A DNA stretch of 64,000 nucleotides. Origin: Triops longicaudatus. Taxonomy: Eukaryota; Arthropoda; Branchiopoda; Notostraca; Triopsidae. The stretch lies in the NCBI GenBank assembly GCA_022885665.1, contig JAGQDJ010000633.1:310001-374000 (forward strand), read 5' to 3'. Numbering within the stretch: position 1 is the stretch's first letter; each line of letters opens with the position of its first letter. The notes beneath the pieces are model-generated. The model made no database searches. It was not told the origin of the DNA and saw only the letters and a list, made by a program, of their open reading frames with translations. Below, in pieces: positions 58,387 to 64,000 of the stretch. Made by a program: the position numbers and the translations under genes.

Positions 58387-60844
58387 AGTTCAGCAAAAAT
58401 ATTACAGGCTTTCTCAGCCTCCTTTCAATCTGCTGCTAAAATCTTGGTTTAGTAAGTTCTAGTGCTGGGTTCAGCGTCGTTTTTTGTACTATAAACAACC
58501 ATACATATCTAAAGAGAACAAAACAACATAGATATTATTGAAAATATATTTAGAAAAATTTGGACAAAAGCACCTTCCATGTTTTTATATATACTCAAGA
58601 TAATAAGAAACTTCATAAGTAGATTTGGTTGCGTTTTTCCTTTGTTACTTTTCTTTGGAGTAAATAAGCTTGTCCGCCATTGCTCTAGGTCAAGCCAAGC
58701 TTCTATTAAATTGTTCTAGGCTTGGGTGAGTTTGAGAACATTAAAAAGGGATAAATTAATCAAATACGGCGGGCTGGTGTCTTAAATTGGTGGCTAGGAA
58801 GATATTGGATAATTTTGTCCACTTACATTGGATGTGGGAGCCCGCTATCCCGATGATTGGTCGAAGAAAAGCAACAACGAATCCAGGAAGAGCTAAGTTC
58901 AGCATTGGTGAAACTGGCAGCGATAGGGACTGGCGCGAACGCTTGCGGCGCGCAAGTATGCACGCGGGCCACTTACGAATTTATCAAGCCAGAATCAAGG
59001 AATGGGAAACGCCTATTCGGCCTTACTAGGCTTACTGAATGCTAGAATCTTTCCAATGTCCCAGAACAATCAGCCTTCGAATACAGCGTAACGCGCAACG
59101 CGTGCATGTAGAAAAACTAAAGAAATTTACGGAAAATAAAAAACATCTGTGTAGGTTCATAATTATGAATGCCTTTGAATTACCTTAGTCATAGCTTATG
59201 TAAACTGATTTAATTTTGTTGGCTCTTTTGTGTTTGTTAAGAATGCTTTTCCTACACAAGTGGCATTGTAGTTTCATAATGCTTATGTTATAAAGTTAAT
59301 TGGGGTCAAACGCTGCTTTAATCGCAAAAGAATGTCCTCTAAGTCGGGGAATTATAGTTTAGTTTCGGAGAAATCGCCGTAAGGTTTCCTTCTAAGAATT
59401 AGACCAAATGCACATAGCACGGTGACCTCTCGCAGCATAAAAGGAACCACTTTGTCCCCGATTAATGAGAGATTTTGAAATACAGTACCTAAATTTCGCA
59501 ACAATTTGCTACGCGACAAGTTTGTCGCAATGATCGAAAGTAGAATCTGGCCTGATCCGAAATGGTATGACCCGAGTGTAACCGAATAAAAGTTCTATGA
59601 GAATAGCGTGTGTAAAACGATAATTGCCCAACACCAGGCGCCTCTTATATTAGAGACTTCCGCTCAATTCGTACGTAATCTTTTTCAAACCTGGTTAGAC
59701 AACTTAGGGAAACCTTCTACCATATGTACAATATTTAAAAAGTACAAGAAGAGACAGGGTTTTACACCTACGAAACATTCTAGAGGGATCAAAATTGCGT
59801 GTTTAAGGAATTAACAAAGAAAGAACGTAATCACAGCACCAGTGGACACGGAATAAATTAGGTTATACAGGAAGAATTGGGTTACCCCGACTTTCCTTTA
59901 TTTATTTTGCTTAAAAAAATCTGCTGCCGAAACTAACAAGTGTTTAAATATAAATTTAGAATCCTATTTGCATCCGAAGCTATGGGAAAACCCCGAATAT
60001 ATCACAGTGCAAAGTGTTTGTTAAGAAGTGAGAAGTCGAACGTTCTGGGGATGGGGGGCAAATGAAAAGAAAATGAATATTATTTTTTTTTTTATTTTAT
60101 CATGTACAAATGGAGCTCTGAAAACATTACGCGCATCGCTCTACGTAATTCCTACTATACGAATTTCCTCACCTGAACAGCCCAAAGGAATTATTAACAT
60201 AAGTTTGTGTTTTATTGTATCTCACATTCGATGGTGAAAGAGAAAAGGTTAGGGGTTTCACATGAGGTATGTATGCAATCTAATATAATTTCAACTCTAC
60301 CGACACATTATGACTCCTAATGTTGCTCAAAGCACGCTAAGGCAGGCAATAATCGATAAACTTTAAATTCTCCGACCCTTTCATGAACAGTAGATCGCCT
60401 GTAAATGATCTTAAGTCCTCATTGGAAAAAGAATAGTGCAGATCAATGATTCTATTTGAGGGCAGTTACCTGATTGCCCAGACTCGTACCACGATTACGT
60501 ACTGACCGTAAAAGGTCTAAAACTCATAGGCATTACAATACTGAAAACGTTTTTTTTCGTTTAATTTCAGAGGAATACAATATAACACAAGACCAAAAAC
60601 ATACTAGTAGGTAACATGAGCATCATAAACGTCCTTTTTATGTAAATGGTAAAAAAGTCGATTATTCCACAGTGTCTCAAGAAACACGTAGATCGCGCTT
60701 TTTGAACTTCCATTAAACAATCGAACAACAAACTCACGTTAAACGCGAGATATCTTGTTCTTTCATTTACAGTTTCTTTCATTTCGCAGCAAGGTAAAAA
60801 AACATTAACGTTCAACCGATACCCAAAAACCTTTCTCTAACAAA
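58387..60844. other. Intergenic region between NF-YA and ILRUN
   Basis: Contains the NF-YA 5' UTR and promoter (GC-richer block at about 58770-59050 with a CCAAT cluster) and, further right, the ILRUN 3' UTR. The short + strand frames over the promoter block resemble nothing I know. The stretch at 59060-60840 is AT-rich with no recognised feature. Confidence 0.55.
58786..58908 (-). promoter_or_regulatory. CCAAT-box cluster upstream of NF-YA
   Basis: Five ATTGG pentamers on the + strand (58786, 58804, 58827, 58856, 58904) are five CCAAT boxes in the NF-YA sense orientation, within 123 bp and 400-525 bp upstream of its start codon. The one at 58856 reads GACCAATCA on the sense strand, a good NF-Y site. 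A GC-rich TGCGCGCCGCAAGCG stretch nearby supports promoter identity. Confidence 0.55.
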
Positions 60845-61809
60845 CTAGCAACCCATGTTTGCATCATCATCAGCTTTCGACGTGTCCTATAAATTAAAAA
60901 AAATAAAATATATTAAACAGAGTGCTCCTATTTGCTTTTAGTGTAAGGAAGCCGACTTACGGTTGAAAACAGAGATCGTTGATCGGACTGGGGTGCGAAT
61001 GGATTTTTCGGCTGGTTATGCTTGCCAGGGGAACCCAGAGCCGAGAAGTGTGATAACTGTTGCGTTACGGCCATAGTGCCGCCTTCGGCTACACATAAGA
61101 TAACCCATATTGTTTCTTGAGTGAGCAACACATTATGATTAATAATTAGCAACAACTGTAGTCTCTTTAGTGAATTTTACCGCCAAAATAGGAGCCGTTG
61201 GGTGTCATCATTCTCCATTTCGCTTCGTACATGCCAGGTTCACTGGGACTAACCATTTCTACACTAATCTCTGCAGTTTCATTGGGGTACAAAGCAGGTG
61301 CAGGAATGCGTTCTTGCACAGACAAACGAGCCCCCTGAGTATAACACAGGTGACAGCCTTCAGGCCACTGCTCGTCACCGTTATTCCCCAAACACCACGT
61401 TTTCACAAAACTACGATCGAGGTTAAAAGACAAATTTGGCAATGCGTACAATGCTTACGTGGTTCGAGGGGGAACGCTCTCCCCTTCTCCGATGGTCACG
61501 TCTTTTATAAATGCCATTGTAGGCAATTTATTAGACGACTGGAATTCAAAATATGAGCAAACGGCTGCTTGAAGGTTCCTGTAAGACGCAAGATGATAGC
61601 GCAACATTTTAATCCAAGCTATCAATCAGTTAAGTTATTATTTTAATTATTATTTACCAGCTGTTCATGTCTAAGAAAAAGGACGCGGTACTTTCATTGA
61701 TCGTATGACCCAACAGCTTCAAAAGCTGGCCAATTAGAACATCATGATCTGTTGTCCCCATGCAACTAAATTGCTGTAATAAATTTTGATCGACGTCATC
61801 CACGTCCAT
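60845..61809 (-). CDS. ILRUN: ILRUN (C6orf106) homologue with UBA-like and FW/NBR1 domains
   Basis: Human ILRUN binds and lowers CBP/p300 and IRF3 and dampens antiviral and inflammatory transcription; the arthropod role is not established. Minus-strand exons: 61809-61658, 61578-61459, 61410-61181, 61115-60961, 60886-60845; phases join, 232 residues (human about 300). The N-terminal UBA-like part has LLQQFSCMGTTDHDVLIGQL, ASFFLDMNSW and NLQAAVCSYFEF. The NBR1-type FW (four-Trp) domain follows: DVTIGEGESVPP, FVKTWCLGNNGDEQWPEGC, VSPSEPGMYEAKWRM and TIWVILCV. The tail is short, with NPFAPQSDQ. An in-frame ATG further upstream (61890) exists, but MDVDDVDQNLL at 61809 matches the family start. Divergent from DNAJC9. 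Confidence 0.94.
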
Positions 61810-61894
61810 GGCTACCTGAATTGTCCAAATCAAACTTTGAAGTACGAAACTAAACAAAAAGTCATGGCCGGCCAAAACATGTGACGTCATTAGT

Positions 61895-61902
61895 TATCGA
61901 TA
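61895..61902. promoter_or_regulatory. DRE element 1 (TATCGATA)
   Basis: Exact 8-bp palindrome, 5 bp from a CRE, in the ILRUN/DNAJC9 gap. Confidence 0.6.
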
Positions 61903-61940
61903 AGATCTCTAATACTGATATTCATTCCTTGCATTCTATT

Positions 61941-61948
61941 TATCGATA
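61941..61948. promoter_or_regulatory. DRE element 2 (TATCGATA)
   Basis: Exact 8-bp palindrome, 38 bp after the first, same promoter. Confidence 0.6.
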
Positions 61949-62100
61949 CTTTAATGGTTGTTTTTCGAATCGTTTTTAGCGGCATGTACCGTTTAATTGC
62001 CGTCGAGAATTTCATTAATTTTTTACAGACTCAACCCAGAAAGTATCTTATGTATGTTCTGTTAGCTTAGTTTAAATCTGTTTCATTTTAGGTTATAAAA

Positions 62101-63076
62101 ATGGGCATTCTAGAAGCGTGTAAGAGGTTATTTGAGACCGATTGTTTTTATACTATCCTCAAGTTGGACAAAACTGCCTCTCCCAATGAAAGTAAATACC
62201 ATTCCCTTATGAACCCCACGTGGCTAACATTTTTGTACAGTTCGGAAAGCGTATCATCGCATTTCTTTGCAAGTTCACCCCGATCGCGTAGACGAGGCTG
62301 ACAAGAAGGTGGCTACTGAAAAATTCCAAACTTTAGGGAAGATATATTCCATTTTGAGCGACAAAGACAAAAAAGCTGCATATGACGAAACAGGCTCGGT
62401 TGATGAAGAAGATTTTGTAGCTCAGGACAAAGACTGGGAAGAGTATTGGCGTCTTTTGTTCAAAAAAATTACCGAAGAAGATATCGAACACTTTGAGAAG
62501 GAGTACAAAGACTCCGATGAAGAGAAAGCGGACATAAAGAAATTTTATCTGGAAGGGAAAGGAGACATGGACTATATCCTTGATCACGTACTCTGTGCTC
62601 GTTTAGACGAAGATGAGCGCTTTCGGGCCATTATTCAATCCATGATTGATAGTGACGAACTGCCGAGCTTACCCGCATTCAAAGAGTCCAAAAAGAAACG
62701 CCTTGCGCGTAAGCGGAAGGTATATGGAGAACATGGAAAAAAATTGTCAACCTTTTAAATAATTTAATTTTAGGCGGAAGCAGAAGCGAAAGAAGCTGAT
62801 GAATTAGCTGAAGAATTGGGTTTGAAGGACAAAGAAGACGATGCTCTGTCCAAACTCATACAGAAAAGACAGGAGAACCGAGCCAAAGAAGCGGAGTCGT
62901 TTCTGGATGGTTTAGCTGCCAAGTACGGCGGTGCCAGTGCATCAAAGCCTCCAAGAGGCAAGAAAGCTAGAGTAGAGCCAGATTCAGATGACGATGCCGC
63001 CAGCTCAAGTGCCAAACCGGCAAAACCGAAAGGAAAAGGGAAGCGTGGGCGTGGGCGTGGCAAAGCGAGGAAATAA
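62101..63076 (+). CDS. DNAJC9: DnaJ homologue DNAJC9
   Basis: J-domain protein that recruits HSP70; human DNAJC9 is also a histone H3-H4 chaperone in the nucleus. Exons: 62101-62191, 62241-62719, 62774-63076; phases join, 290 residues (human 260). The J domain is at the N-terminus: helix I with FYTILKLDKTAS, then IRKAYHRISLQVHPDRVDEA carrying the essential HPD, and AYDETGSVDEE at its end. The conserved middle follows: DWEEYWRLLFKKI, KADIKKFYLEGKGDMDYIL, and the ESKKKRLARKRK histone-binding-type stretch. The C-terminus is basic, ending GKRGRGRGKARK, longer and more Arg/Gly-rich than in human. The first intron splits the J domain after PNE. Confidence 0.96.
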
Positions 63077-63871
63077 GAATGTGTCCTTAAATGCTGTAAT
63101 TTGTGGCTTTCACATGTTAAACAAGATTTTGCGCTAAATGTGAGCCTTCCAAGATTTCTTTGCGCGTTTGAAAGTTTAGCGCCCGTAAAAGTACGTTAGC
63201 GACATCTAGAGAAAGGAAGAGACAACCATTGAGGGTAAGAGACATCTACCGAACAAGCTGCCAATGCAGCTGTCATGTGTAGTTTTTGACGAGACGCCCA
63301 CTTTTTATTTCTCCGCTCTTGTTTATTTGATTTTGAGGAGAAAAGAGAGCCAGGGCCGGAAAACGGGCGTTGGCGGCAGGACTTTAAGGTCCATAATTAG
63401 CTTAATTAGGTCAGCCATGTTATTCCCTAATCGATAATCAGTGAGAGGGAGGTGCATTTTCAGAACGGTCCGAGTTTCCGACAACGTTGAAGTGATTTTG
63501 GTGCTCTCTTTTGTTAGCTCTCTATGTGTTGTGTGTGTATGGCGCCTTGTTCCGAGTAGGAATTATATCCCAGCACGAGATTTCGTATTATTCTTCATAC
63601 TCAGTAAACTATCTAACATTCCTGTCATTCCTTGAGATAGTATTTCTTTGCACTGCCTACTTTGCAGTCTCTATCTTGACTTATATTCCATCATGCACAC
63701 CCACATTTCCGTCCTGGCACTGCTCCCTGCTACTTTTATTCCGTCTAAGTCCATTCTCACCCCAAATCAACCAAAAACCAAGCTTGCATAAGCATTTGGC
63801 CGTCCTCTACAACTTAGTCGTCAAGCAAATTTCTCGGCTGCAGAAATTTTAAAAAAGAGATTTTGTAACCA
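63077..63871. other. Intergenic region after DNAJC9; promoter of next gene
   Basis: No recognised gene. A DRE-like AATCGATA lies at 63429-63436, and mixed GC sequence at about 63180-63560 would suit a promoter for the gene starting at 63872. The short + strand ORFs have no recognisable product. Confidence 0.45.
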
Positions 63872-63935
63872 ATGGCGGCTGAATCACCTGATAGCAAAAT
63901 TCCACCCATCGACAAAGAAGAGCAAGAAATTGATA
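63872..63935 (+). CDS. First coding exon of an unidentified gene (right edge)
   Basis: ATG in good context (AACCAATGGCG) begins 21 codons reading MAAESPDSKIPPIDKEEQEI plus D, then a strong donor (A, then GTAAGTAT) at 63936 with one base of the next codon. The charged, Pro/Asp/Glu-rich start is too short to name. The remainder lies beyond the window. Confidence 0.5.
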
Positions 63936-64000
63936 GTAAGTATACTATCTTTTTTGTTATTTACTTTACTAATTTTTTTCATGTGGCATGGCAACATCGA
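63936..64000 (+). other. Start of intron at right edge
   Basis: AT-rich sequence after a consensus GTAAGT donor; no acceptor before the window ends. Confidence 0.5.

Larger units (their letters stand above)
61810..62100. promoter_or_regulatory. Bidirectional promoter of ILRUN and DNAJC9
   Basis: 291 bp between divergent start codons. It contains a perfect CRE palindrome TGACGTCA (61882-61889) and two perfect DREF elements TATCGATA (61895-61902 and 61941-61948). The DRE is a known promoter element of proliferation and housekeeping genes in insects. Confidence 0.65.

Noticed and set aside
58857..59045. Short + strand ORF upstream of NF-YA
   Set aside because: Overlaps the GC-rich CCAAT-containing promoter block; not similar to any protein I know.
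1..64000. CRISPR arrays, bacterial operons, prophage or viral genes
   Set aside because: None seen; gene structure is entirely spliced eukaryotic.

Overview
The window looks like nuclear DNA of an arthropod, most probably a crustacean with a compact genome such as a branchiopod (Daphnia-like). The evidence is a futsch-type MAP1 gene, a synaptotagmin-alpha-type gene, many GT-AG introns of about 54-120 bp, small pogo/Tc1-like MITE remnants, and DREF-type TATCGATA elements in a divergent promoter. The species assignment is inference. There are no bacterial operons, phage genes, CRISPR arrays or recognisable tRNA/rRNA genes.

I rebuilt nine protein-coding genes exon by exon, checking that splice phases join, plus the first exon of a tenth. 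From left to right they are: (1) futsch/MAP1, + strand, 3170-18620, 5' end missing, dominated by one 12-kb exon and ending in a terminal exon that a plain ORF scan misses; (2) synaptotagmin alpha, - strand, 28071-22288, 7 coding exons; (3) MPHOSPH10/MPP10, +, 33141-36296, 7 exons; (4) ELL/Su(Tpl), +, 38286-51009, 6 exons with introns of 3.4 and 6.6 kb; (5) PLD6/zucchini, -, 54359-53427, 4 exons; (6) GatB, +, 54566-56777, 9 exons; (7) NF-YA, -, 58386-56964, 8 exons; (8) ILRUN (C6orf106), -, 61809-60845, 5 exons; (9) DNAJC9, +, 62101-63076, 3 exons; (10) a gene starting at 63872 that runs off the right edge.

The left half (1-33 kb) is neuronal and gene-sparse. It holds a microtubule-associated protein and a synaptic-vesicle protein in tail-to-tail arrangement, with 4-5 kb intergenic stretches carrying MITE remnants and a 0.8-kb fold-back inverted repeat. 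The right half (33-64 kb) is gene-dense and housekeeping: rRNA processing, transcription elongation, piRNA processing and mitochondrial outer membrane, mitochondrial tRNA charging, a CCAAT-binding factor, a regulator of transcription factors, and a histone/HSP70 co-chaperone. Two pairs are divergent over very short gaps: PLD6/GatB (206 bp) and ILRUN/DNAJC9 (291 bp). GatB and NF-YA converge over 186 bp.

The observations most worth following are: an alternative in-frame stop inside the last futsch intron; a long amphipathic-helix (LEA/apolipoprotein-like) block inside futsch; a one-orientation cluster of CCAAT boxes upstream of the gene for the CCAAT-binding factor NF-YA; a microsatellite that forms the polypyrimidine tract of an NF-YA splice acceptor; and an excess of perfect CRE palindromes in the ELL introns. 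I found no clear wholly new multi-gene system.
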